From CAWJEL01 sp964647255 (GTDB lineage Bacteria; Chloroflexota; Anaerolineae; CG2-30-64-16), in NCBI GenBank assembly GCA_964647255.1, contig CAZYGI010000019.1, forward strand, positions 1 through 59,445: a stretch of DNA of 59,445 nt, written 5' to 3'. The position numbers and the translations under genes were made by a program. The notes under the pieces are model-generated. The model made no database searches. It saw nothing but the letters and a program-made list of their open reading frames with translations, and was not told the DNA's origin. Below, piece after piece: positions 33,905-41,386 of the stretch; position 1 is the stretch's first letter, and every line of letters starts with the position of its first letter.

Positions 33905-34741
33905 CTAGATAGGGCGGACGGCGGCCACATCGCCGCTCCACAGAATGTGTTCGCCGCCGGCGGGATCGCGGACGATCAGCGCACCTTCCGGGGTGACGCC
34001 GGCCGCAACGCCGGTCAAGACGCCGGCGGCGGTGGTGACTGTCACCTGTTGCCCCAGGGTGCCGAGCCGGGCTGCCCAGTCCGCGTGCGGCGATTCGCCG
34101 GCCAGCGCCCGATCATACCGGGCCTCGCAGCGCGCCAGGATCGCGGCCAGCAGCGCGATCCGATCCACCGCGCGGCCGAGGGCCATGGAGAGGCTGGTCG
34201 CGGAGCTCGCAAGGTCAAGCCACGGACCGTTGCCGATTGACCCTGGCGCATCCTCTATCGCCCACCGGCTATCATCAAAATCTACATTCACGTTCACTCC
34301 CAGCCCCAGCACCGCGTAGACGATCCGCTCGCCGTCCAGGCGCAGTTCGGTCAGCATGCCGCCGAGCTTGCGGTCACCCAGCAGCAGGTCGTTGGGCCAC
34401 TTCAACGCAGGACGCAGCCCGGTGACGGCCGTGATGCCTTCGACAGCGGCCAGCCCCAGGCACATGGTCAACTGGCCGGCCGCATGGGCGGGCAGCATGG
34501 GCCGCAGGAGGAGGGAGAATAACAGGCTGCTGCCGGCCGGGGCCCACCAGCGACGGTTATGCCGCCCGCGGCCGGCGGTCTGCTCGTCCGCCACCACCAG
34601 CAGACCGTCGGCCGCACCGGCCGCAGCCTCGGCGTGCGCCGCATCGTTGGTCGAGCCAATGGTGGGAAAACAGCGCACGGAACGGCCCAGGCGACGGGTG
34701 CTGAGTGCAGCGGCGATGGCGACCCCAGAAAGCTGGTCCAT
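33905..34741 (-). CDS. birA: Biotin--[acetyl-CoA carboxylase] ligase
   Basis: A 278-residue biotin protein ligase that makes biotinyl-AMP and transfers biotin to a carrier-protein lysine. The sequence shows TIGSTNDAAH, the GRGRHNRRWWAPAGSSL loop that binds biotinyl-AMP, KWPNDLLLGDRKLGGMLTEL, and a C-terminal SH3-like domain (about 230-278). It lacks the N-terminal winged-helix, so it is a group I enzyme without repressor function. ATG 34739-34741 has AGAGGAGCC upstream. Divergent from the HIT gene with interleaved promoters. Confidence 0.92.
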   Translation of the reverse strand: MDQLSGVAIAAALSTRRLGRSVRCFPTIGSTNDAAHAEAAAGAADGLLVVADEQTAGRGRHNRRWWAPAGSSLLFSLLLRPMLPAHAAGQLTMCLGLAAVEGITAVTGLRPALKWPNDLLLGDRKLGGMLTELRLDGERIVYAVLGLGVNVNVDFDDSRWAIEDAPGSIGNGPWLDLASSATSLSMALGRAVDRIALLAAILARCEARYDRALAGESPHADWAARLGTLGQQVTVTTAAGVLTGVAAGVTPEGALIVRDPAGGEHILWSGDVAAVRPI

Positions 34742-34770
34742 AGCAGGCTCCTCTGAAAGCTGTCGTTCGG

Positions 34771-34800
34771 ATTATACGTCTTTGACGCATCGCCGCACAA
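34771..34800 (-). promoter_or_regulatory. Putative birA promoter
   Basis: On the minus strand, TTGTGC (34795-34800), 18 bases, TATAAT (34771-34776), 30 bases before the birA ATG. It overlaps the HIT-gene promoter. Confidence 0.45.
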
Positions 34801-34810
34801 CTGCTAAACT
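34782..34810 (+). promoter_or_regulatory. Putative promoter of the HIT gene
   Basis: TTGACG at 34782-34787 and TAAACT at 34805-34810 with a 17-base spacer, 43 bases before the ATG at 34854. Confidence 0.5.
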
Positions 34811-34853
34811 AGCGGCGCTGACAAACCTCATACCACGCACAATGGAGCGCGCG

Positions 34854-35348
34854 ATGCAACAGATGTGGACCCCCTGGCGGATGGCGTACATCCGGCGCGA
34901 AAAGCGCCCCGGCTGCATCTTCTGCGAGATGCTCGAAGCAGAGGATGATCGCACGCAGCTCATCCTGCACCGGAGCAACTTTGCTTTCCTGGTGCTGAAT
35001 AAGTATCCCTACAACAACGGCCATATGATGGCGGTGCCTTACCGTCATGTGGACGCTTTCGACGCGTTGACGCCTGATGAACTTGCGGATATGAACGCGC
35101 TTGTGTCGCTCGGCATCCGCGCCTTGCGACGCACAGCCAACCCACACGGCTTTAACCTCGGCATCAACATCGGCAAAGTCGCGGGCGCCGGCGTGCTGGA
35201 CCATCTCCACACGCATATCGTCCCCCGGTGGGAGGGCGATGCGAACTTCATGCCCGTATTGGCCGACGTCCGGCTGATCCCGCAGGATTTGAACGAGACC
35301 TATGACGAGTTGAAGGCGGCGGTGGAGGAGATTCTGCGGGGAGCGTGA
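34854..35348 (+). CDS. HIT family nucleotide hydrolase/phosphorylase
   Basis: A 164-residue histidine-triad protein with LDHLHTHIVPRW (His-x-His-x-His), plus an N-terminal CIFCEML (two cysteines, as in zinc-binding HIT/Ap4A-type enzymes) and the YPYNNGHMMAVPYRH strand. It probably hydrolyses or phosphorylyses dinucleoside polyphosphates or nucleoside phosphoramidates. ATG 34854 is preferred over 34842 because GGAG (34845-34848) lies at the right distance. No linked partner downstream. Confidence 0.88.
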   Translation: MQQMWTPWRMAYIRREKRPGCIFCEMLEAEDDRTQLILHRSNFAFLVLNKYPYNNGHMMAVPYRHVDAFDALTPDELADMNALVSLGIRALRRTANPHGFNLGINIGKVAGAGVLDHLHTHIVPRWEGDANFMPVLADVRLIPQDLNETYDELKAAVEEILRGA

Positions 35349-35464
35349 GGCGGGGAGCGTGGAGCGGAGAGCGGGGAGCGTGGTGTGATGCGTTGGTAAC
35401 GATTCAGCGGTTGCGGAGCAGCCTGAATCAAGCCTGAATCGCTGCGATATTTGTAGGTACTTTT

Positions 35465-36241
35465 ATGCTCACCATCGCGGTCGGCGGCGAACCGCTCCAC
35501 TATCAGTTTCATGCCGCGCCGCCGTCAGCGGGGCCGCCGCTCCTGCTTGTCCACGGTGCGGGCGGGAACCTGATGCACTGGCCCGGCGACTTGCGGCGGC
35601 TGCCGGGGCACGCGGTCTACGCGCTCGATCTGCCGGGGCACGGCAAGTCGGGCGGCGCCGGGCGGACGGCGATCGGCGCGTACGCGGAGGTTGTGCGGGG
35701 GTTCGCCGAAGGGCTGGGGCTGCCGCGCTTCGTGCTGGCCGGCCACTCGATGGGCGGTGCGATCGCCCTGGAATTTGCGCTCCGCTGCCCCGACCATCTG
35801 GCCGGCTTGATCCTCGCGAGCACAGGCGCACGGCTGCGGGTTGCGCCGCAAGTCATGACCGGCATCCTGGACGATTTCCCCGGCACCACTGAGCTGTTGG
35901 CGCGGTGGACGCACGGCGAGCACGTGGATCCGGCCCTGCTCCGCCTCTACGCGCAGCGGCTGCGCGAGGTGGCTCCCCAGGTGATCCACGGCGACTTCCT
36001 CGCCTGCGACGCGTTCGACCGCCGCGCCGACGTGGGCCCAATAACGACCCCGACCCTGATCGTGTGCGGAGACGCCGATCGAATGACCCCGGTCAAGTAC
36101 AGCCAATCCCTGCATCAAAACATCGCCGGCTCGCAGCTCGTGATTGTGCCGGCCGCGGGGCACATGGTCATGCTGGAGCAGCCGGGCGCGGTGGCGAAGG
36201 CCGTTGAGCGCTTTCTCGCAGCTTTGTCTCCATTTTCCTGA
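35465..36241 (+). CDS. Alpha/beta hydrolase
   Basis: A 258-residue alpha/beta-fold hydrolase: the oxyanion-hole HGAGGN (about residues 29-34), the nucleophile elbow GHSMGG (Ser at about 97), acid in GDADRM and His in AAGHMVM near the C terminus. It is like esterases or pimeloyl-type carrier-protein hydrolases; the substrate is not determinable. The ATG has only a poor TAGGT-like site. The 116-base gap before it contains purine-rich imperfect repeats of GCGGGGAGCGTGG. Confidence 0.85.
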   Translation: MLTIAVGGEPLHYQFHAAPPSAGPPLLLVHGAGGNLMHWPGDLRRLPGHAVYALDLPGHGKSGGAGRTAIGAYAEVVRGFAEGLGLPRFVLAGHSMGGAIALEFALRCPDHLAGLILASTGARLRVAPQVMTGILDDFPGTTELLARWTHGEHVDPALLRLYAQRLREVAPQVIHGDFLACDAFDRRADVGPITTPTLIVCGDADRMTPVKYSQSLHQNIAGSQLVIVPAAGHMVMLEQPGAVAKAVERFLAALSPFS

Positions 36242-36250
36242 TTGTGCAGG

Positions 36251-36922
36251 TCAAATGAGTGTCTCGCCGGCCGGCGCACTTCCGGCCAGCATCTCGGCCA
36301 ACACCCCCACCGCCGCCTGCGCCGCGCGGCCGCGGTGGCTGATGCGGTTCTTAACCTCCGGCGGAAGCTGCGCCATCGTCAGACTGTGCTCCGGGAGGTA
36401 GAACACCGGGTCATAGCCGAAACCGTTGCTTCCTGCCGGCCCGAACGCGATGATTCCTTCGCATACGCCGTCCGCCGTGCGGACAGCTCCTGCCCATGTG
36501 CCAGGCACTTCCGAAGTGCCGGGCACATTCACGTCAGGGATCGCGATCGCCACCGTGCAGCGGAAGCGGGCGGTCCGCTGCGCCCACGGCACGCCGGTCA
36601 GCGCGTCCAGCAGTTTGCGGTAACGGTCGGCATCCGATGCGCCCGGTCCGGCGTAGCGCGCCGAATAGACGCCCGGCGCGCCGTCCAGGGCATCCACCGT
36701 CAGCCCGGAATCGTCGGCCCAGGTCCATAACCCGGTGATCCGGGCATAAGTTGTCGCTTTGAGGATCGCGTTTTCAGCGAATGTGTCCCCGGTTTCATCC
36801 ACTTCCAGCGTGACCCCCTCGGCGTCCAGGTATGTCACTTCTAACGGCAGTCCGGACAGAAGCTCGCGATACTCGCGCACCTTGCCCGGATTGTGTGTCG
36901 CCACCAGCAGTTTGCGTGTCAT
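36251..36922 (-). CDS. rdgB: XTP/dITP pyrophosphatase (RdgB/HAM1 family)
   Basis: A 223-residue house-cleaning nucleotidase that hydrolyses non-canonical purine nucleoside triphosphates such as XTP and dITP. Family signatures include VATHNPGKVREYRELL, TFAENAILKA, ADDSGLTVDALDGAPGVYSARYAG and GSNGFGYDPVF. An extra peptide VPGTSEVPGT lies in the loop between AIAIPDVN and WAGAV; it is encoded by a palindromic element also found in glpB (58071-58103). The insertion is at a surface loop away from the active site, so the enzyme should work. Confidence 0.92.
   Translation of the reverse strand: MTRKLLVATHNPGKVREYRELLSGLPLEVTYLDAEGVTLEVDETGDTFAENAILKATTYARITGLWTWADDSGLTVDALDGAPGVYSARYAGPGASDADRYRKLLDALTGVPWAQRTARFRCTVAIAIPDVNVPGTSEVPGTWAGAVRTADGVCEGIIAFGPAGSNGFGYDPVFYLPEHSLTMAQLPPEVKNRISHRGRAAQAAVGVLAEMLAGSAPAGETLI
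36496..36528. repeat. Palindromic coding repeat, copy 1 (inside rdgB)
   Basis: A 15-bp inverted repeat with one mismatch (36496-36510 with 36514-36528), center CCG, core GTGCCAGGCACTT. It lies in frame in rdgB and encodes VPGTSEVPGT on the gene's strand. The same element stands in glpB. Confidence 0.8.
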
Positions 36923-37010
36923 GAGTTGGATTCCTGTTTCTGGTAGATTGGTAGACCGGTAACTGGTGGATTGGGCTGTCGGCCGGCCTCTTTCTCAGCT
37001 CCATCCCCGC

Positions 37011-37063
37011 GTCTCCGCGTCACCCCGTCCGCGTGTCCCCGTGTCTCCGCGTCACCCCGTCCG
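37011..37063 (+). repeat. 21-base direct repeat upstream of prs
   Basis: A perfect 21-base unit, GTCTCCGCGTCACCCCGTCC plus G, occurs at 37011-37031 and 37043-37063 with an 11-base spacer. It may be chance-expanded low-complexity sequence. Confidence 0.7.
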
Positions 37064-37065
37064 TT

Positions 37066-37095
37066 TTGCCAGCCCGCGGTCTTCGATGTTATCAT
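37066..37095 (+). promoter_or_regulatory. Promoter of prs
   Basis: TTGCCA at 37066-37071, 18 bases, TATCAT at 37090-37095. The ATG at 37131 follows a GGAGG site. Confidence 0.6.
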
Positions 37096-37130
37096 ACAGG
37101 CTGTATCCGTAGCAAAGACGGAGGGTTATC

Positions 37131-38141
37131 ATGGGCGTGCACCATCCCTTACGGGTTTTTTCCGGGTCGGCGAATTGTCCGCTGGCCGAAGCCGTAGTTG
37201 AGACCCTGGACACGCTGCCGGAGCGGGTTGAATACATGGCGAAGCACGACCTCCCGCTCGATCACGTGGCGCTTGGGCAGTGCAAAACAACCTTTCTGAA
37301 AGACAGCGAAATCCATGTGATGATCAACGAGGTCGTGCGCGATCAGGATGTCTTCATCATCCAACCCTGTTCGGCACCGGTGAACGATCACTTGATGGAG
37401 CTGTTGTTGTACATTGACGCCTTCCGTCGCGCGTCGGCGCACGAGATCACGGCGGTCGTGCCATACTATCCTTACGGGCGCCAAGAACGCATGGCGCACG
37501 GCCGGGAGGCGATCAGCGCCAAGGTGGTGGCGCGGATGCTGGAGGCGATGGGCGTCAGCCGAGTGGTGTGGTTCGATGTACACGCTCCCGCCACGCAGGG
37601 CTTTTTCGATGTGCCGGTGGATCCGTTGTCCGCCCTCCCGGTGTTGTCCGACTACTTTCGCAAGCCCGAATTTCACGACGCAGCGATCGTCTCGCCGGAC
37701 GTGGGGCGCGCCAAGTTCGCGGGGCGCTACGCTGAAATCCTGGGGTTGCCGTTGGTGGTGATGCACAAGCGCCGCGAGAGCTTCGACAAGGCGGATGTCA
37801 CACACATCGTTGGCGATATCGTGGGGAAGATCCCCATCATCATTGACGACGTGATCGCGGGCGGCAGCGTCCTGGACGAGGTGGATAAGCTGGTCGAAGC
37901 GGGGGCGCGGCCCGAAGTCTATCTGGCGATCACGCACGGCGTCCTCTTGCCCACGGCGCTGGATCGGCTGGATAAGAACGACAAGATCAAGCAGTTGGTC
38001 ATCACCGACACCGTTGCGCAGCCGGAGGCGGTGTTGGGGCATCCGAAGATCAAGGTGCTATCGGTGGCAACGCTGCTCTCGCAGATTATCTGGCGCATCC
38101 ACGCCGGGCAATCCATCGGCGATTTGATCGAGAAGGCGTGA
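37131..38141 (+). CDS. prs: Ribose-phosphate pyrophosphokinase
   Basis: A 336-residue PRPP synthetase joining ribose-5-phosphate and ATP to make phosphoribosyl pyrophosphate for nucleotides, His and Trp. Key parts: FSGSANCPLAEAV, the flexible loop PYYPYGRQERMAHGREAISAKVVA, the SPDVGRAKFAGRYAE segment and the PRPP-binding loop IIIDDVIAGGSVLDEVDKL. The C-terminal LATLL-like end fits. The PRPP loop has DDVIAGGS rather than the usual DDMIDTGGT. It is followed by two bases and then the DUF4446 gene, so they are co-transcribed. Confidence 0.92.
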   Translation: MGVHHPLRVFSGSANCPLAEAVVETLDTLPERVEYMAKHDLPLDHVALGQCKTTFLKDSEIHVMINEVVRDQDVFIIQPCSAPVNDHLMELLLYIDAFRRASAHEITAVVPYYPYGRQERMAHGREAISAKVVARMLEAMGVSRVVWFDVHAPATQGFFDVPVDPLSALPVLSDYFRKPEFHDAAIVSPDVGRAKFAGRYAEILGLPLVVMHKRRESFDKADVTHIVGDIVGKIPIIIDDVIAGGSVLDEVDKLVEAGARPEVYLAITHGVLLPTALDRLDKNDKIKQLVITDTVAQPEAVLGHPKIKVLSVATLLSQIIWRIHAGQSIGDLIEKA

Positions 38142-38142
38142 G

Positions 38143-38631
38143 ATGTTGAGCTGGCTGACGATCAATGCGGGTGTCGCTGTGCTGGCGCTGACGGCCGTGG
38201 CGCTGCTTCTGGTCGGCGCGGTGATTTGGCTTGCCCTGCGCCTACGCCGGGCTGAGGCGCAGTATCGCACCTTGACCGCCGGAACCAACGGCGGGAATCT
38301 GGAGGCCGTGCTGGCGGATCACGTGGCGACGGTGCGCGCGGCCACCGACCGCGTGCACGAACTCGACAGCCTGGCCCGGCGGCTGGAGCGCGCCAGCCGC
38401 AGCCACCTGCAGCGTGTGGGGTTCCTGCGCTTTAATCCCTTTCGTGACGCCGGCGGTGATCAAAGCTTCGCCGTCGCCTTAACCGACCAGGATGGCAACG
38501 GCGTGGTGATCAGCAGCCTGCACAGCCGGGACGTGACACGCGTCTATGGCAAGCCGCTGGTCGCCTGGGAGTCGGCCTACCCGCTGACTGAGGAAGAACA
38601 ACAGGCCATCAAAAAGGCGAGAAACGAGTGA
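38143..38631 (+). CDS. DUF4446 family membrane protein
   Basis: A 162-residue protein with one N-terminal membrane segment (about 9-32), a coiled stretch (about 55-90) and a C-terminal conserved domain (RVGFLRFNPFRDAGGDQSF, ALTDQDGNGVVISSLHSR). This matches DUF4446, a family of unknown function widespread in Firmicutes and Chloroflexota. The start is two bases after the prs stop. Confidence 0.8.
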   Translation: MLSWLTINAGVAVLALTAVALLLVGAVIWLALRLRRAEAQYRTLTAGTNGGNLEAVLADHVATVRAATDRVHELDSLARRLERASRSHLQRVGFLRFNPFRDAGGDQSFAVALTDQDGNGVVISSLHSRDVTRVYGKPLVAWESAYPLTEEEQQAIKKARNE

Positions 38632-38736
38632 CGCGCGGGCCGAGATCAGAGGTCAGAGATTCTGCTGACTCCTGGCTCCTGACCCTTTGACTATTCGCCA
38701 GTATATTTCCGAATTCACCCCCAAGAGAGAAGACCT

Positions 38737-39180
38737 ATGGCATTTCGACGCGATTCTCGGCCAGCGCCCGATCAAATTGAAGCGGTGATCGGCCAGCGGG
38801 CAACGTTTGACGGTAAGCTGCGCTGTGATGGCAGCGTGCGCATTGATGGCACGGTGGAAAGCGGCGCGATCGAGACGCTGGGCAACGTGCTCATCACAGA
38901 GACAGCGCGCGTGATGTCCGATATCAAGGCCAAGAGCGTTTCGGTGGCGGGCGCCTTCAAGGGAACGATCCAGGCTGATCGCGTCGAACTTCTTGAAGGC
39001 GGGCGGCTGTGGGGCACCATCATCGTGAAGTCATTTCTGCTGGACGAGGGTGCGCACTTCGACGGCAAGCTGGTGATGGTGGGCGCCGAACCCGACGCGG
39101 CGTTGCTGCCCCCGCAGCCGGCAGCCAGCCAGCCGATTCCAGTGCAAGACACCGGCGCTGCGCCCAAAGACCTGAAATAA
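38737..39180 (+). CDS. Bactofilin family cytoskeletal protein
   Basis: A 147-residue bactofilin. The central beta-helix (about residues 15-115) consists of short repeating strands, DGKLRCDGSVRIDGTVES, then GNVLITETARVMSDIKAK, with the typical GXXXGXXX turns; short disordered ends carry Pro/Ala. Bactofilins self-assemble into filaments without nucleotides and position envelope or polar proteins. It has AGAGAAGA upstream and follows a 105-base gap. Confidence 0.88.
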   Translation: MAFRRDSRPAPDQIEAVIGQRATFDGKLRCDGSVRIDGTVESGAIETLGNVLITETARVMSDIKAKSVSVAGAFKGTIQADRVELLEGGRLWGTIIVKSFLLDEGAHFDGKLVMVGAEPDAALLPPQPAASQPIPVQDTGAAPKDLK

Positions 39181-39190
39181 CACAGCGGCA

Positions 39191-39245
39191 AAATCAAAAA
39201 GGGGCTACCCATGGATCCATCCACGGGCAACCCCTTTTTTGATTT
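39191..39245. terminator. Terminator after the bactofilin gene
   Basis: A long imperfect inverted repeat (about 39191-39213 with 39221-39245) ending with a T6 run, between convergent genes. It should act in both directions. Confidence 0.75.
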
Positions 39246-39257
39246 CTGAATGTCGCG

Positions 39258-39656
39258 TCAACCGTGCAAGAGCGCCACGCGCACCTGCGGTTTCTCGGTG
39301 TACCAGAGCATGAAGGCCGAGAGACCCATCGCAACGAAGGTGAGAATCAGATAGGACCAGTTGACGAGCGTATTCTGTCCGCTGATCACCGACGCATTGG
39401 GCCACAGCATCATCAGCCGGCTGATGATATTGAACCCTTGAGCGAAGCCAAGCAGATACCACGGCCCAGGCAGCGGCGATCGCCGCACGATAAGCTGAAA
39501 ATCCGCGATCAGCACCATCACGGCTAGCAAGACCGGCAACCACCACACCTGGCTGGATGGCGAGAAGAATTTGAGCGGAAACAGCACGAGCGGGACGATC
39601 TGCAAGAGCAGGATCGCGATGACAAGAGCGGGGCTAAAAATGGAATTGCGTCGCAT
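39258..39656 (-). CDS. Small four-helix membrane protein
   Basis: A 132-residue hydrophobic protein of unknown function. Predicted membrane segments lie near residues 9-30, 38-58, 68-90 and 100-120, with a short C-terminal tail. I recognise no family. ATG 39654-39656 is the start that places segment 1 next to the N terminus; AAGGAG lies 11 bases before it. Confidence 0.6.
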   Translation of the reverse strand: MRRNSIFSPALVIAILLLQIVPLVLFPLKFFSPSSQVWWLPVLLAVMVLIADFQLIVRRSPLPGPWYLLGFAQGFNIISRLMMLWPNASVISGQNTLVNWSYLILTFVAMGLSAFMLWYTEKPQVRVALLHG

Positions 39657-39739
39657 AGGATAAATGCTCCTTAGGCCGGCCCTGGGCGGGCCAGATGTCA
39701 CGCAGATTATAGGGGTGAGCCGACCGTCTGTCAAGCTGC

Positions 39740-39769
39740 TTGACATTTGTAGGATACTCCTTGTATAAT
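39740..39769 (+). promoter_or_regulatory. Strong promoter of the branched-chain amino acid transporter operon
   Basis: Consensus TTGACA (39740-39745), 18 bases, consensus TATAAT (39764-39769). It is 274 bases before the binding-protein ATG, so the leader is about 265 bases. Confidence 0.75.
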
Positions 39770-40043
39770 CCCGTCCGCGCTGGTCAGTGCCTCGACCGGC
39801 CCCTCTTCTGGCCTCGTGGTATCGTCGAACCGGATTGTTTTTTGGCGGTGTCGGCTTAGTGCCATCAGCGTAGATGCGCCAAGACGATCGGCAAGATGGC
39901 TCCCTGGATGTACACAAGGAGGTGGTCGCATCCGATGGGTATTTTTGGTGTTAAGTCGGTGACGAGGCGTCACAGGCTTTCACATGTATGATGATTGTCA
40001 TACAGCGGTTTTCAATCCCATTTTTACCAGGAGGAGAACTTCC
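39770..40043 (+). other. Long leader region of the branched-chain amino acid transporter operon
   Basis: Between the promoter and the ATG at 40044 I see no full gene. It holds an 18-codon ORF (39935-39991) with a strong ribosome-binding site, a 7-bp hairpin at 39985-40004 overlapping its stop, and a pyrimidine-rich stretch to the binding-protein start. I recognise no known riboswitch. Confidence 0.5.
39935..39991 (+). CDS. Small leader ORF (18 aa), possible regulatory peptide
   Basis: ATG 39935 follows AAGGAGG (39916-39922) and reads MGIFGVKSVTRRHRLSHV, then stop. Five of the 18 residues are Ile, Leu or Val, but there is no run of them, so a classic attenuator peptide is not evident. A small hairpin, TGTATGA with TCATACA, straddles its stop codon. 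It could influence translation of the binding-protein gene downstream, or be chance. Confidence 0.35.
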   Translation: MGIFGVKSVTRRHRLSHV

Positions 40044-41198
40044 ATGCGTGTCTTTCGAGTCTTCAGTCTGCTGTTGGTTCTGACCATGCTCCTGTCCGCT
40101 TGTGCCGGTGCGGCCGGCGGCGGCGAGATCAAGGTTGCCGTGCTGGCCCCGCTTTCGGGCCCCGTGCCTACCTTCGGCGTTATGACCCGCGATGGCGCTT
40201 TGCTGGCCATTGACGAGTGGAATGCCAAGGGCGGTGTCTTGGGCAAGAAGATCGTCCCGGTCGTCGAGGACAGCCAGTGCACCCCTGACCCGGCCGTGAA
40301 CGCGGCGAACAAGGTCATTGACCAGGACAAGGTCGGCTTCATCGTCGGTGAGGTCTGCTCCAAGGCCTCGATCCCCATCAGCGAAATCGCGAACGCCAAG
40401 AAGGTCATCCAGATCAGCCCGACCTCCACCAACACGGGTGTCACGGTGGATAAGGATGGCAAAACCAAGGATTACATCTTCCGGGCGTGTTTCATTGACC
40501 CGTTCCAGGGCAAGGTTGGCGCCAAGTTCGCCATCGAGAACCTGAAGGCCAAGACTGCCTTCATCATGCTGGATCAGGCCAACGACTACGTCAAGGGCCT
40601 GGCCGAAGCCTTCGAAGCGTCGTTCACTGCGGCGGGCGGCCAGATCGTCGGCAAGGAAAGCTACACCTCCACGGACACCGACTTCTCCGCCATCCTGGCG
40701 AAGGTTGCTGAGGCCAAGCCGGACGTCGTGTACCTGCCCGATTACTACAACATTGTCAACCTGGCCATGAAGCAGGCCAAGGAAAAGGGCATCACCGCGC
40801 CGTTCATGGGTGGCGATGGCTGGGATTCCTCGGACCTGGATGTCAAGGCTGCGGCCGGTGGTTACTTCACTAACCACTACTCGAAGGATTCCACGGCGCC
40901 TGAGGCGGTTGCCTTCCTGAAGAACTTCGGCGCGAAGTACAAGGATGACAAGGGCGAGGCGAAGGTTCCGGATGCGTTGGCGGCGCTGGCCTACGACGCG
41001 ACCAACATCCTGCTGCAGTCCATCAAGGAAGCCAACAGCGCCGATCCGACCAAGGTGAAAGACGCGATGGCGAAGATCACGTTCACCGGTGTGTCCGGCA
41101 AGATCACCTACGATGCGCAGCACAACCCGGTGAAGGCCGCCACCATCCTGGCGGTGACGCCCGATGGCGTCAAGTTCGATTCCATCGTGAACCCCTAA
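40044..41198 (+). CDS. livK: Branched-chain amino acid ABC transporter substrate-binding lipoprotein
   Basis: A 384-residue periplasmic-type binding protein (type 1, LivJ/LivK). The signal peptide ends in the lipobox LLSAC (Cys at residue 20), so it is lipid-anchored. The mature domain starts IKVAVLAPLSGP and has the paired Rossmann-like lobes of this family with ISPTSTN and TDTDFSAILAK. It delivers branched-chain amino acids or analogues to the permeases downstream. ATG 40044 has AGGAGGAG upstream and starts at the signal. A hairpin after the gene (41281) may lower downstream transcription. Confidence 0.9.
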   Translation: MRVFRVFSLLLVLTMLLSACAGAAGGGEIKVAVLAPLSGPVPTFGVMTRDGALLAIDEWNAKGGVLGKKIVPVVEDSQCTPDPAVNAANKVIDQDKVGFIVGEVCSKASIPISEIANAKKVIQISPTSTNTGVTVDKDGKTKDYIFRACFIDPFQGKVGAKFAIENLKAKTAFIMLDQANDYVKGLAEAFEASFTAAGGQIVGKESYTSTDTDFSAILAKVAEAKPDVVYLPDYYNIVNLAMKQAKEKGITAPFMGGDGWDSSDLDVKAAAGGYFTNHYSKDSTAPEAVAFLKNFGAKYKDDKGEAKVPDALAALAYDATNILLQSIKEANSADPTKVKDAMAKITFTGVSGKITYDAQHNPVKAATILAVTPDGVKFDSIVNP

Positions 41199-41208
41199 GG
41201 TGCATCGT

Positions 41209-41278
41209 TCGTAGTAACGTCTTCAGTCGTTCGTTTCAGTCTGATGACGACTAAAGTCGTCGCTGCGAACCCACCAGA
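41209..41278. repeat. Dispersed palindromic repeat, family B, copy 1
   Basis: Imperfect palindrome with core GTAGTAACGTCTTCAGTCGTTC (around 41216). A relative in inverted orientation is at about 54049-54110. Confidence 0.6.
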
Positions 41279-41280
41279 GA

Positions 41281-41308
41281 CGGGAGGGCGATCACGGTCG
41301 CCCTCCCG
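41281..41308 (+). terminator. Hairpin between binding protein and permease genes
   Basis: A perfect 11-bp stem (41281-41291 with 41298-41308), 6-base loop, followed by GAACTTTCTTT. It may be a partial terminator that leaves more binding protein than permease, as is usual in such operons. Confidence 0.6.
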
Positions 41309-41386
41309 AACTTTCTTTCGGCTTTCGTGATTGGTGTCCCTTCCATACCGGCGCCGATCACCTGGACAAACGGAGGTGACTCACCG

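Noticed and set aside
35349..35464. Purine-rich repeats before the alpha/beta hydrolase as a regulatory array
   Set aside because: The units (GCGGGGAGCGTGG-like) are short, irregular and only two, so low-complexity sequence is the simpler reading.
39935..39991. Leader peptide as a classic branched-chain attenuator
   Set aside because: There is no run of Leu, Ile or Val codons and no clear terminator/antiterminator pair, so I keep only a weak regulatory claim.
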